Below, in pieces: positions 52,741 to 61,341 of a DNA stretch of 64,000 bases. The position numbers and the translations under genes are program-made. Each line of letters opens with the position of its first letter. The first letter of the stretch is position 1. The notes beneath the pieces are model-generated. The model was not told the origin of the DNA. It made no database searches and was given only the letters and a program-made list of their open reading frames with translations. The stretch is from Arthrobacter sp. SLBN-112 (lineage in GTDB: Bacteria > Actinomycetota > Actinomycetes > Actinomycetales > Micrococcaceae), in the NCBI RefSeq assembly GCF_030944625.1, contig NZ_JAUSXY010000001.1:1922001-1986000 (forward strand), given 5' to 3'.

Positions 52741-54111
52741 ATGACCACCACCGCATCAGACATCACGTTCCGCCTCGAGCAGAAGCGCAACGTCCAGGCC
52801 GACTTCCCGGGCCCCAAGTCCGTGGCCCTGACCGAACGCCGCAAGTCCGTGGTGGCCGCCGGCGTCGCCTCCAGCGTTCCCGTGTACGTGGCGGACGCGG
52901 ACGGCGGCATCATCCATGACGTCGACGGCAACTCCTTCATCGACCTCGGCTCCGGCATTGCCGTGACCAGCGTGGGCGCTTCCGATCCCGCCGTCGTCGG
53001 TGCCGTCAAGGAAGCGGTGGAGCACTTCACCCACACCTGCTTCATGGTCACCCCCTACGAGGGCTACGTCGCGGTTGCCGAGCAGCTGAACCGCCTCACC
53101 CCCGGCGACCACGAAAAGCGCACCGTGCTCTTCAACTCCGGCGCCGAGGCCGTGGAGAACGCCATCAAGGTGGCACGCCTGGCAACCGGCCGGGACGCCG
53201 TCGTCGCCTTCGACCACGCCTACCACGGCCGCACCAACCTGACCATGGCACTAACCGCCAAGGCCATGCCGTACAAGACCAACTTCGGCCCCTTCGCCCC
53301 CGAGGTCTACCGGATGCCCATGAGCTACCCGTACCGCGAGGAAAACCCCGCCATCACCGGTGCCGAGGCAGCAAAGCGCGCCATCACCATGATCGAGAAG
53401 CAGATCGGCGGCGACCAGGTCGCCGCGATCATCATCGAACCCATCCAGGGTGAGGGCGGCTTCATCGTCCCCGCCGAGGGCTTCCTGCCCGCACTCGCCG
53501 CCTGGGCCAAGGACAAGGGCATCGTCTTCATCGCCGACGAAGTCCAGTCCGGCTTCTGCCGTACGGGTGAATGGTTCGCCGTCAACCACGAGGGCGTTGT
53601 CCCGGACATCATGACGATGGCCAAGGGCATCGCCGGCGGCATGCCGCTGTCCGCCATTACCGGCCGCGCCGACCTGCTCGACGCCGTCCACCCGGGGGGC
53701 CTGGGCGGCACCTACGGCGGCAACCCCGTGGCGTGCGCCGCAGCACTGGCATCAATCGGGTCCATGGAGGAATACGACCTCAACGGTCGTGCCCGCCACA
53801 TCGAGGAACTCGCGCTGGGCCGGCTCCGCGACCTGCAGGCCCAACTGGCCGCTGCCGATACCGCCGTGATCGGCGACGTCCGTGGCCGCGGTGCCATGCT
53901 CGCCGTCGAACTCGTCCAGGCCGGTTCCAAGGAACCCAACCCGGAACTGACCAAGGCCGTGGCCGCCGCCTGCCTCAAGGAAGGCGTCATCATCCTCACC
54001 TGCGGCACCTACGGCAACGTCATCCGCCTGCTGCCCCCGCTGGTCATTACCGACGAACTGCTGGCCGACGGCCTGGAAGTTCTCGCCGCCGCCATCAAGG
54101 CCAACGCCTAA
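52741..54111 (+). CDS. gabT: 4-Aminobutyrate-2-oxoglutarate transaminase
   Basis: 456 residues, class III PLP aminotransferase converting GABA to succinate semialdehyde. PLP-site motifs are FNSGAEAVENAIKVAR, FDHAYHGRTNLTMA, IIEPIQGEGGF, FIADEVQSGFCRTG and TMAKGIAGGMPLSAI, with the Schiff-base Lys about residue 294. With patD it forms the lower part of putrescine catabolism. A succinate semialdehyde dehydrogenase is not in the window. Confidence 0.94.
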   Translation: MTTTASDITFRLEQKRNVQADFPGPKSVALTERRKSVVAAGVASSVPVYVADADGGIIHDVDGNSFIDLGSGIAVTSVGASDPAVVGAVKEAVEHFTHTCFMVTPYEGYVAVAEQLNRLTPGDHEKRTVLFNSGAEAVENAIKVARLATGRDAVVAFDHAYHGRTNLTMALTAKAMPYKTNFGPFAPEVYRMPMSYPYREENPAITGAEAAKRAITMIEKQIGGDQVAAIIIEPIQGEGGFIVPAEGFLPALAAWAKDKGIVFIADEVQSGFCRTGEWFAVNHEGVVPDIMTMAKGIAGGMPLSAITGRADLLDAVHPGGLGGTYGGNPVACAAALASIGSMEEYDLNGRARHIEELALGRLRDLQAQLAAADTAVIGDVRGRGAMLAVELVQAGSKEPNPELTKAVAAACLKEGVIILTCGTYGNVIRLLPPLVITDELLADGLEVLAAAIKANA

Positions 54112-54128
54112 CCGGAACGACTCCCTCC

Positions 54129-54182
54129 GGCAACGCAAAGAAGGTGGGCTCCCTGTTGGGAGCCCACCTTCTTTGCGTTGCC
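54129..54182. terminator. Shared bidirectional terminator of gabT and rarD
   Basis: A perfect 25-bp inverted repeat (54129-54153 starting GGCAACGCAAAG, 54158-54182) with a TGTT loop, exactly between the stops of two convergent genes. The ends differ from those of the R-family repeats. Confidence 0.85.
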
Positions 54183-54187
54183 CGTTT

Positions 54188-55213
54188 TCAGGCGGCGGCC
54201 CGGAGTGCCGCCCTCCGGGCCAGCGAATTCCGGCGTGCCGTCCCAAGCATGTCCAGGGTGAGCAGCAGCAGGGCCAGCCACACCACTCCGAACCCGATCC
54301 AGCGCTCCATGGTCATGGCCTCCCGGAAAACCAGCAGCGCCACCAGGAATTGCAGCACCGGGGCGAAATACTGAAGCAACCCGATGGTGGTCATCGGCAG
54401 CCGCCGGGCAGAGGCGCCGAAGAAGAGCAGCGGAACCGCGGTAATGACGCCGGAGGCCAGCAGCAGCCAGAAGTGCCCCGCTCCCTGGCTGGTCAGCGTG
54501 GAGGTGCCGCCCGCGGCCAGGACAACCATCGCCACCGCCGCCAGCGGGGCCAGGACCATGGTTTCCACACTCAGGCTGGTGATCGCGTCCACCCTGGAGC
54601 CCACCCGGTTCTTGACGAACCCGTACAGGCCGAAGCTGAAAGCCAGCGTCAGGGCGATCCAGGGAAGTTTCCCGTAGGAGTAGGTCAGCACGCCCACGGC
54701 GATGAAGCCGACGCCGACGGCGGCCCACTGGAGCGGCCGGAGGCGTTCCTTCAGGACGAACACGCCCAACAAAACGGACACGAGCGGGTTGATGAAGTAG
54801 CCCAGCGAGGTTTCCACCGCCTGCCCGGTGGTCACGCCGTAGGTGTAGGTCAACCAGTTGATCGCGATCAGGAACGCCGCCAACGCGAGCGGACCAAACA
54901 CGCGCCGGTCCTTCACTGCCGCCGCAAGCACGCCCCAGGTCCGGGTTACGGTGATCAGGAGGGCGCAGAACAGCAGTGACCACACCACGCGGTTGGCGAC
55001 GATTTCGACGGCGCCCGCAGGCATGAGGATGAAGAAGTACAGGGGGAGCAGCCCCCACAAAACGTACGCCCCGATGCCGAACAGCATGCCCGCCGTCGTG
55101 TCCTTTGCAACGGGTTTGGGGCCCGTGGTGGCCGCGGGCTTCTGCCCGGGCGCTGGGGACGTGGTTTCAGGGGCGGTTTGGGACGTTCGTTCTGGCATGG
55201 GCACGATGTCCAT
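54188..55213 (-). CDS. rarD: RarD-type EamA transporter
   Basis: 341 residues, ten hydrophobic segments in two EamA halves. The opening GMLFGIGAYVLWGLLPLYFF and the first-half end VYGVTT-like TYTYGVTTGQAVETSLGYFINPL are diagnostic of RarD (chloramphenicol-sensitive protein). Long Pro/Thr/Ala N-terminal tail of about 30 residues before the first helix. Substrate unknown; a drug/metabolite exporter is typical. Confidence 0.92.
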   Translation of the reverse strand: MDIVPMPERTSQTAPETTSPAPGQKPAATTGPKPVAKDTTAGMLFGIGAYVLWGLLPLYFFILMPAGAVEIVANRVVWSLLFCALLITVTRTWGVLAAAVKDRRVFGPLALAAFLIAINWLTYTYGVTTGQAVETSLGYFINPLVSVLLGVFVLKERLRPLQWAAVGVGFIAVGVLTYSYGKLPWIALTLAFSFGLYGFVKNRVGSRVDAITSLSVETMVLAPLAAVAMVVLAAGGTSTLTSQGAGHFWLLLASGVITAVPLLFFGASARRLPMTTIGLLQYFAPVLQFLVALLVFREAMTMERWIGFGVVWLALLLLTLDMLGTARRNSLARRAALRAAA

Positions 55214-55317
55214 AACAGCAGCCCCGGGGCAGGTATTCCAGCCGGAGCGCGGGCAAACCCGAAAACAGTCAGTAGGCTTTCTTTTATGACATCTGCCTAC
55301 CGGCCATCCGGCGCCCG

Positions 55318-56314
55318 ATGAGACTCCGGCGCAGCAACGCCTCCGGCCGCGGCTACCGCAGGGTGGCCGCAGGAACAGGCTTCAGTTACCGGGACCTCGA
55401 CGGTTCCACCCTGCCGCCCGGACCCGTGCGGGACCGGCTGGAAAGCATCGGCATTCCCCCGGCGTGGACCGACGTCTGGATCGCCCCGTTCGAGAACGGC
55501 CATATCCAGGCAACCGGCCTGGACGCGGTTGGGACGCCGCCAATACATCTATCATCCCGAGTGGCGCCAGCGTAAGGACCGGCTGAAGTTCGACCGGTCC
55601 CTCCAGTTGGCCGAATCGCTGCCCGCGGCCCGCCGCAAGGTCACCATGGACCTGCGGAGCGAGGGCTTTACCCGGGAGCGCGTCCTGGCGGCAGCCTTCC
55701 GAATGCTGGACAGCGGATCCCTGCGGGTCGGCTCCGAGCGCTACACCAACGAAAACGGCAGCCGCGGCCTGGCCACGCTGCTGTGTGCCCACGTCCGGGT
55801 GCGCAAGGACAGGATCCTCCTGAGCTTCCCGGCCAAGAGCGGCAAGGACTGGGAATCGGAAATCCGCGACCCCGACCTCGCCGACCTCCTGCGCCTGCTC
55901 AAGCGCCGTGGCCCGAATGCCCGGCTGCTGGCCTACAAGGACGGCGGGAAGTGGCGCCCGGTCACCAGTGCCGACATCAACGCGTACGTGAAGGAACGGA
56001 CCGGGTCCGACTTCACGGCCAAGGACTTCCGGACCCTGCGGGGCACGGCGGCCGCCGCGGCCAGCCTGGCACGCACCGGCGCCCTGCGCACGGCCGCCAA
56101 GCGGAAGCGCGCCATCAGCCGGGCCATGATCGAGGCCGCGGAAACGTTGGGAAACACCCCCTCGATCGCCCGCAAAAGCTACGTGGACCCCCGGGTTGTT
56201 GACCACTACCACGACGGCGAGACCATCGATCCGAAGCGGCTGGACTCCGCCGAAGCCGAACTGCGGGCACTCCTGTACCGGGAAGGCCAGGTGGTGCCCC
56301 TGGCCGCCAACTAG
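55318..56314 (+). pseudogene. DNA topoisomerase IB with one +1 frameshift
   Basis: Poxvirus-type bacterial topoisomerase I. The N-terminal part ends DVWIAPFENGHIQATGLDAVG. The catalytic domain resumes in another frame at RRQYIYHPEWRQRKDRLKF and contains LRVGSERYTNENGSRG and the active-site Tyr in ARKSYVDPRVV. Removing one G from GGG at 55531-55533 joins both parts into a 331-residue protein of normal length. The Tyr and Arg residues are all present, so recent damage or a sequencing error is more likely than an old pseudogene. Confidence 0.85.
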
Positions 56315-56383
56315 AATGGGGCCTTGTGCGTTGCACCATGCAGCGCATGAATCATGAGCAGGACCAGTTCAGAAGGGCTCCCG

Positions 56384-57814
56384 GTGTCCAATCACAGCGA
56401 ATCCGCCGCCAACCGTCCGCTCCGCGTCGCCATCATCGGCGCGGGACCGGCAGGAGTCTATGCTGCGGACATCCTCACTAAGTCCAGCGGCGTGAAGGAC
56501 GGCGACTTCCAGGTCAGCATCGACCTCTTCGAGGCCTACCCGGCGCCGTACGGGCTGATCCGCTACGGCGTGGCCCCGGACCATCCACGGATCAAGGGCA
56601 TCGTCAACGCCCTGCACAAGGTCCTGGACCGCGGCGACATCCGCTTCCTGGGCAACGTGACCTACGGCCGGGACCTGACCCTGCACGACTTCCGCGCGTT
56701 CTACGACGCCGTAATCTTCTCCACCGGCGCAGTCAAGGACGCGGACCTGGACATCCCCGGCATCAACCTGCACGGCTCCTTCGGCGGAGCGGACTTCGTA
56801 TCCTGGTACGACGGCCACCCGGACGTGCCCCGCGAGTGGCCACTGGACGCCAAGGAAATCGCCGTCATCGGCAACGGCAACGTGGCCCTGGATGTGGCCC
56901 GCATGCTGGTCAAACACCCGGAGGAACTGCTCACCACAGAAATCCCGGACAACGTCTACCAGGGCCTGAAGGCATCCCCCGTGACGGACGTCCACGTCTT
57001 CGGCCGCCGCGGCCCGGCCCAGGTCAAGTTCACCCCGCTGGAGTTGCGGGAGCTCAGCCACATGGACGACGTGGACATCGTGCTCTACCCGGAGGACTTC
57101 GAATTCGACGACGCCTCGGACGAGGCCATCCGCAGCAACAACCAGATCAAGACCATGGTGAACACCCTCACCAACTGGCTGGTGGAGGAACACGCCGAAG
57201 CCGAGAACCCCTCGTCCCGCCGGCTGCACCTGCACTTCCTGCACAGCCCGGTGGAAGTGCTCGACGACGGAACGGGCAAGGTGGACGGCATCAAGTTTGA
57301 GCGGATGCAGCTGGACGGGACCGGCAACGCCAAGGGCACGGGGGAGTACGTCGAATACCCCGTCCAGGCCGTTTACCGCGCCATTGGCTACCACGGCTCG
57401 GCGCTCGATGAACTGGAATATGACGCCAAGCGCGGCGTCATTCCGAATGAGGGCGGCCGTGTCCTGGACGCCGGCGGCAAGCCAGTCCCCGGAATCTACG
57501 CCACCGGCTGGATCAAGCGCGGGCCGGTGGGCCTGATCGGGCACACCAAAGGCGATGCCCTGGAGACCATCGGCTTCCTGCTGGAGGACCGGCTGAACCT
57601 CCCTGCGGCCCGGAACCCGGATCCGCAGGCGATCATCGACCTCCTGGAAGAGCGCGGCATCGAGTACACCACGTGGGAGGGCTGGAACAAGCTCGACGCC
57701 CACGAGGCCGGCCTCGGTGCTGCCTGGACCGGCCCCGAAGGGCTGGACCACGTGGCGCGCGAGCGCATCAAAGTAGTGCCACGCGAGGAAATGATCCGCA
57801 TCTCCCGCGGCTGA
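56384..57814 (+). CDS. Ferredoxin-NADP reductase (FprA-type), copy 2
   Basis: About 476 residues, close paralogue of 41900-43366 over its full length (identical long stretches around RYGVAPDHPRIKGIVNALHK and DVHVFGRRGPAQVKFTPLEL). FAD fold VAIIGAGPAGVYAADIL and NADP fold IAVIGNGNVALDVARML are intact. GTG 56384 with AGAAGGG upstream aligns with the paralogue's start; ATG 56354 is an alternative. A TAGAAT -10-like box is at 56312. Partner ferredoxin and physiological role are not shown. Confidence 0.9.
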   Translation: MSNHSESAANRPLRVAIIGAGPAGVYAADILTKSSGVKDGDFQVSIDLFEAYPAPYGLIRYGVAPDHPRIKGIVNALHKVLDRGDIRFLGNVTYGRDLTLHDFRAFYDAVIFSTGAVKDADLDIPGINLHGSFGGADFVSWYDGHPDVPREWPLDAKEIAVIGNGNVALDVARMLVKHPEELLTTEIPDNVYQGLKASPVTDVHVFGRRGPAQVKFTPLELRELSHMDDVDIVLYPEDFEFDDASDEAIRSNNQIKTMVNTLTNWLVEEHAEAENPSSRRLHLHFLHSPVEVLDDGTGKVDGIKFERMQLDGTGNAKGTGEYVEYPVQAVYRAIGYHGSALDELEYDAKRGVIPNEGGRVLDAGGKPVPGIYATGWIKRGPVGLIGHTKGDALETIGFLLEDRLNLPAARNPDPQAIIDLLEERGIEYTTWEGWNKLDAHEAGLGAAWTGPEGLDHVARERIKVVPREEMIRISRG

Positions 57815-57856
57815 CGCTTCCCGATACTGCGGCCCTGTGCAGCGCCGCATATTCGA

Positions 57857-57871
57857 GTTAGCATAATTAAC
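57857..57871 (+). promoter_or_regulatory. Imperfect palindrome overlapping the TetR start region
   Basis: GTTAGCATAATTAAC has 4-bp inverted ends and contains a CATAAT -10-like box four bases from the ATG. It may be a leaderless promoter with a built-in autorepressor site. Confidence 0.45.
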
Positions 57872-58477
57872 ATGAAAGTCGGCGGGGCAAAGACCCGTGC
57901 CTATGACTCCCGGAAGCGCGCCTCGGCTGCGGCGCAGACGGGTCACCGCATCCTGCAGGCCACCGAAGACCTGTTCATGGAAGGGCCGCTCGCTGACGTC
58001 ACGTTGAACGCCGTGGCGGGGCGGGCGGGCGTCACGGTCCAGACCGTCATCCGCCGGTTCGGCGACCGGGCGGGCCTGATCCGCGCCACGGCAGAGTCCG
58101 CCGCCGCGCGCGTCTCGGCCCAGCGGAATGCCGCTCCACCCGGTGACGTCCACGCCGCCGTCGATAACCTGCTCGACCACTACGAAACCACCGCCGCGCT
58201 CGCCCTGAAATTACTTGCCGAGGAACACTCATCCGCGGACCTCGCCGCCATCACGGGGGCGGCCCGCCAGCTCCACCGGCAATGGTGCGAACGGGTGTTT
58301 GCGCCCTTCCTGGAACCCATGGCGGGTACGCCGGACCGTGACCGCCGGCTGGCCCAGTTCGTCGCCGTCTGCGACGTCTACACCTGGAAACTGCTCCGCC
58401 GTGACGCCGGGCTCAGCCGCGACCAGGTGGCCCTTTCGCTCCACGAAATGCTTGAGCCCTTCATCCGGAGGCCCTGA
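57872..58477 (+). CDS. TetR-family transcriptional regulator
   Basis: 201 residues. HTH NAVAGRAGVTVQTVIRRFGDR with lead helix GHRILQATEDLFMEG. The C-terminal domain has no recognised ligand pattern. The glycosyltransferase gene starts in the overlapping TGATG, so the regulator and enzyme are translated together. This resembles resistance modules where a regulator controls a macrolide-type glycosyltransferase. Confidence 0.9.
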   Translation: MKVGGAKTRAYDSRKRASAAAQTGHRILQATEDLFMEGPLADVTLNAVAGRAGVTVQTVIRRFGDRAGLIRATAESAAARVSAQRNAAPPGDVHAAVDNLLDHYETTAALALKLLAEEHSSADLAAITGAARQLHRQWCERVFAPFLEPMAGTPDRDRRLAQFVAVCDVYTWKLLRRDAGLSRDQVALSLHEMLEPFIRRP

Positions 58478-59760
58478 TGCCAACCGTCCTTGCCTATACC
58501 TCACCCGCCATCGGCCATCTGTTCCCGATGGTCCCGCTGCTCCTGGAGCTGAAGGCCCGCGGCCATGATGTCCACGTCCGTACCCTTCCCCGGCAGGTTT
58601 CCATGCTCACGGAGTCGGGGTTCCACGCCGGGCCGATGGATGGCAGGGTTCTTGAGATCGAGGCCACGGATTACCGCGCCCGGAACGCGAAGGCCGCCCT
58701 GGCTTCCAGCGTTGAGACCTTCGCGGCCCGCGCCCGCTTTGATGCACCGGATCTGGAGAAAGCCATTGCCGACGTCGGCCCGGACCTGCTGCTGATCGAC
58801 ATCAACGCATGGGGAGCCCGCATCCATGCCGAATCGTCAGGGTTGCCGTGGGCCACCTTCAGCCCCTACACCCCGCCGCTCCAGTCACGCGGAACGCCGC
58901 CCTTTGGCCCGGGGCTTGCCCCCATGGCCGGACCCCTGGGAAGGGCCCGTGATGCGGTGGCCCGCCGCCTGGTGATTGGCGCGGTGGAGAAGCTGATGCT
59001 GCCCCGGATCAACGCCCTGCGGGCCGACATCTCCGGCGGGATGCTTCCCCCGGTGACCGGCGCCGATTCCATGTTCCGCACCGCACCGCTGATGCTGGTA
59101 ACCACCGCCGAGCCGTTCGAGTATCCGCATCCGGACTGGGCCCCGGACGTGCGGATGATTGGCGCCCTGGAGTGGGAGCCGCCCGCGGATCTTCCCGCCT
59201 GGCTCGGGGCGGCCACCGACCCCGTTGTCCTGGTGACCACGTCCTCCGAATACCAGGCCGATGAAGCCATCGTCCGGACCGCCCTGGCGGGCCTGGCAGG
59301 GGAGCCATTCACCGTCGTCGCCACGTTGCCTGCCGCGCGGGCCGGTTCGGCGGGCGCCGCCCGGGCTGCCGGCATCGACCGGTTCGGCCCCGTTCCGCCC
59401 AATGCCCGGCTTGAGCACTTCGTGCCGCACGGTCCGGTCCTGGACCGTGCCGCGGTTGCGATCACGCACGGCGGCATGGGGGCGACGCAGAAGGCGCTCG
59501 CCAAGGGGGTGCCCGTGGTGGTGGTTCCATTCGGCCGTGACCAGCATGAGGTAGCCGCGCGGGTTGTGGCTGCAGACGCAGGTGTGCGCCTCAACCGGAA
59601 ACATCTCACGCCGGATTCGTTGCGGGCTGCCGTCCGGGAGGCGCTCACCAAAACACCGGGGGCCCGAAGGGTCGCTGAGGGATACGCGGCCGCAGGCGGC
59701 GCAGCTGCCGGGGCAGACGCCCTTGAAGAGGTGATAAACCTGCCCCGCCCGGCCCGGTGA
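58477..59760 (+). CDS. MGT-type glycosyltransferase (GT1 family)
   Basis: 427 residues, GT-B fold. N-terminal acceptor domain begins TSPAIGHLFPMVPLLLELKARG. The C-terminal donor domain has the pattern LEHFVPHGPVLDRAAVAITHGGMGATQKALAKGVPVVVVPFGRDQ (residues about 310-354), which binds the nucleotide sugar, as in erythromycin/oleandomycin-type and UDP-glucuronosyl transferases. Acceptor unknown. Overlaps the TetR stop by one base. Confidence 0.9.
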   Translation: MPTVLAYTSPAIGHLFPMVPLLLELKARGHDVHVRTLPRQVSMLTESGFHAGPMDGRVLEIEATDYRARNAKAALASSVETFAARARFDAPDLEKAIADVGPDLLLIDINAWGARIHAESSGLPWATFSPYTPPLQSRGTPPFGPGLAPMAGPLGRARDAVARRLVIGAVEKLMLPRINALRADISGGMLPPVTGADSMFRTAPLMLVTTAEPFEYPHPDWAPDVRMIGALEWEPPADLPAWLGAATDPVVLVTTSSEYQADEAIVRTALAGLAGEPFTVVATLPAARAGSAGAARAAGIDRFGPVPPNARLEHFVPHGPVLDRAAVAITHGGMGATQKALAKGVPVVVVPFGRDQHEVAARVVAADAGVRLNRKHLTPDSLRAAVREALTKTPGARRVAEGYAAAGGAAAGADALEEVINLPRPAR

Positions 59761-59832
59761 CCGTCCGCCGGACCAGCCCCCGGCAGGCAGGGTTAGAATA
59801 GCCGCCATACCCCTGCGCTATCCGGGAGTTCG

Positions 59833-61177
59833 ATGACGAACCTGATCCAGCCTGAACCGCGCCAGCGTGCCGCGCTGGCGGGACACGAGCGCCTGGACTA
59901 CGCGTTCGACGACGCCACCCCCGAGATCCCCGGCCTGCGCTCCCTGATCCGCGAATCCTGGCAGCGGTCCGCCCGCTTCAAAGCGAACCCGGACAACGCC
60001 GCCGCGCCGCTGGCATTCGATTGGGACGAGCTGGAGGACTACCGCCGCCGGCATCCCCTTGCCGCGATCATGCCGGTCATCAACAAGCTCCTGGTCCAGC
60101 CCAGCCACGACAGCGGGCTCCTGGTGGCCGTAGGGGACGAGGTAGGCAGGCTCCTCTGGGTGGACGGCGATCCCGCGCTCCAGCGCCGGGCCGAAGGCAT
60201 GATGTTCGTCCCCGGCGCCAACTGGTCCGAAGCGAGCGTTGGTACCAGCGCACCCGGAACGGCCCTTGCCCTGGGCCGTGGAATCCAGATCGCCGGCGCC
60301 GAGCACTACCAGCGGGCGGTGCACCCCTGGAGTTGCACCGCAGTCCCCTTCCACGATCCCGACTCAGGCGCCGTCCTGGGCGTCGTGGACATCACGGGGA
60401 CGGCCACCGCGGTGGCACCACACACCTTGTCGCTGGTGGAGGCAACGGTGGCCGCGGCCCAGGCCCAGCTGCGGGTCGAACGCCTGCAGCACGCGGCGGA
60501 GCTGGCACGGAAGCCCGTACGACGACGGTCCCCGGCCGGCGCGGGCAGGCAGGGCCGGGATGCCACGGAAGGCAGCCTCTACCGGAACAGCCTGCAGCTC
60601 CTGGGCCGCGACCAGGCACTGCTCAGCCTGGGAGGAAAGACAGTTGCCCTGTCCGCCCGGCACAGTGAAATCCTGGCCCTGCTGGGCATGCATCCGGACG
60701 GGCTCACCGCCGGGGAACTCAGTTCTTTGCTGTACCAGGGAGAGGGCTCCACCATGACGCTCCGGGCCGAGATGGTGCGCCTGCGCAAGGTGATCCAGCA
60801 GCTCAGCCCCGAGGCCGTCCCCGGGTCCCGCCCCTACCGGCTCCCCGTGGACCTCGTGGCCGATACCGGCCAGGTCCTCAGTTGCCTGCAGCGCGGTGCC
60901 CACCGGATTGCGCTGGAGATCTACCGCGGCGCCGTGTTGCCCCGCTCCGAGGCCCCCGGCGTCGTGGACCTCAGGAACAGGGTTTCATCCCTGCTCCGCG
61001 AGGCGGTCCTGACGGACGGCAGCGCCGAGTTCCCTGCTCAAGTTCGCCGCGCTTCCCGAGGCGATTGACGACGTCGGCATCCGCCGTGCCGTGCTCCGCC
61101 TCCTGCCGCCGCGCTCACCCAAGCGGGCCGCCGTCGTCGCAGATCTCGAACGGCTGGAAGCCGAACTCCGCGCCTAA
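59833..61177 (+). pseudogene. GAF-domain transcriptional regulator with one +1 frameshift near its 3' end
   Basis: The N-terminal part resembles AcoR-like sensors: LIRESWQRSARFKANPD, then a GAF domain (GANWSEASVGTSAPGTALALG, positions about 137-157; HPWSCTAVPFHDPDSGAVLG). The C-terminal half has a winged-helix region ALSARHSEILALLGMHPDGL. The frame stops at 61068. Dropping one C from CCC at 61032-61034 restores AEFLLKFAALPEA through to LERLEAELRA and TAA at 61177, 447 residues. It lies just upstream of aldehyde and alcohol dehydrogenases, whose expression it probably controls. Confidence 0.82.
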
Positions 61178-61189
61178 ATCCCGGCCTGC

Positions 61190-61239
61190 CCGGTGGTTGA
61201 GCCTGTCGAAAACCGGGTTTCGACAGGCTCAACCACCGG
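61190..61239. repeat. Complete palindromic repeat R2
   Basis: 22-bp perfect inverted arms (CCGGTGGTTGAGCCTGTCGA then AA at 61190-61211, and 61218-61239) around ACCGGG. It is the reference copy for the half-copies in cysN and ssuC and lies just after the GAF regulator gene. Confidence 0.9.
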
Positions 61240-61247
61240 ATTCCACC

Positions 61248-61269
61248 GCTGCAACCTTGCTGCAACCTT
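61248..61269 (+). promoter_or_regulatory. Tandem 11-nt repeat upstream of the aldehyde dehydrogenase
   Basis: GCTGCAACCTT occurs twice head to tail at 61248-61258 and 61259-61269, about 75 bases before the ATG. It is a candidate binding site of the adjacent GAF-domain regulator. A possible -10 (TACGCT) is at 61278. Confidence 0.5.
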
Positions 61270-61341
61270 CGAGCTCCTACGCTGGCTCCAACGGCGGGCC
61301 CCTTGTGGGCAGGCCAAACTGCACAGCAAAGGAGCTAAGCA

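Noticed and set aside
61038..61265. Small proteins containing LSLSKPGFRQAQPP-type sequence
   Set aside because: This peptide comes from translating repeat R2 and recurs wherever the repeat lies; it is not a gene product signature.
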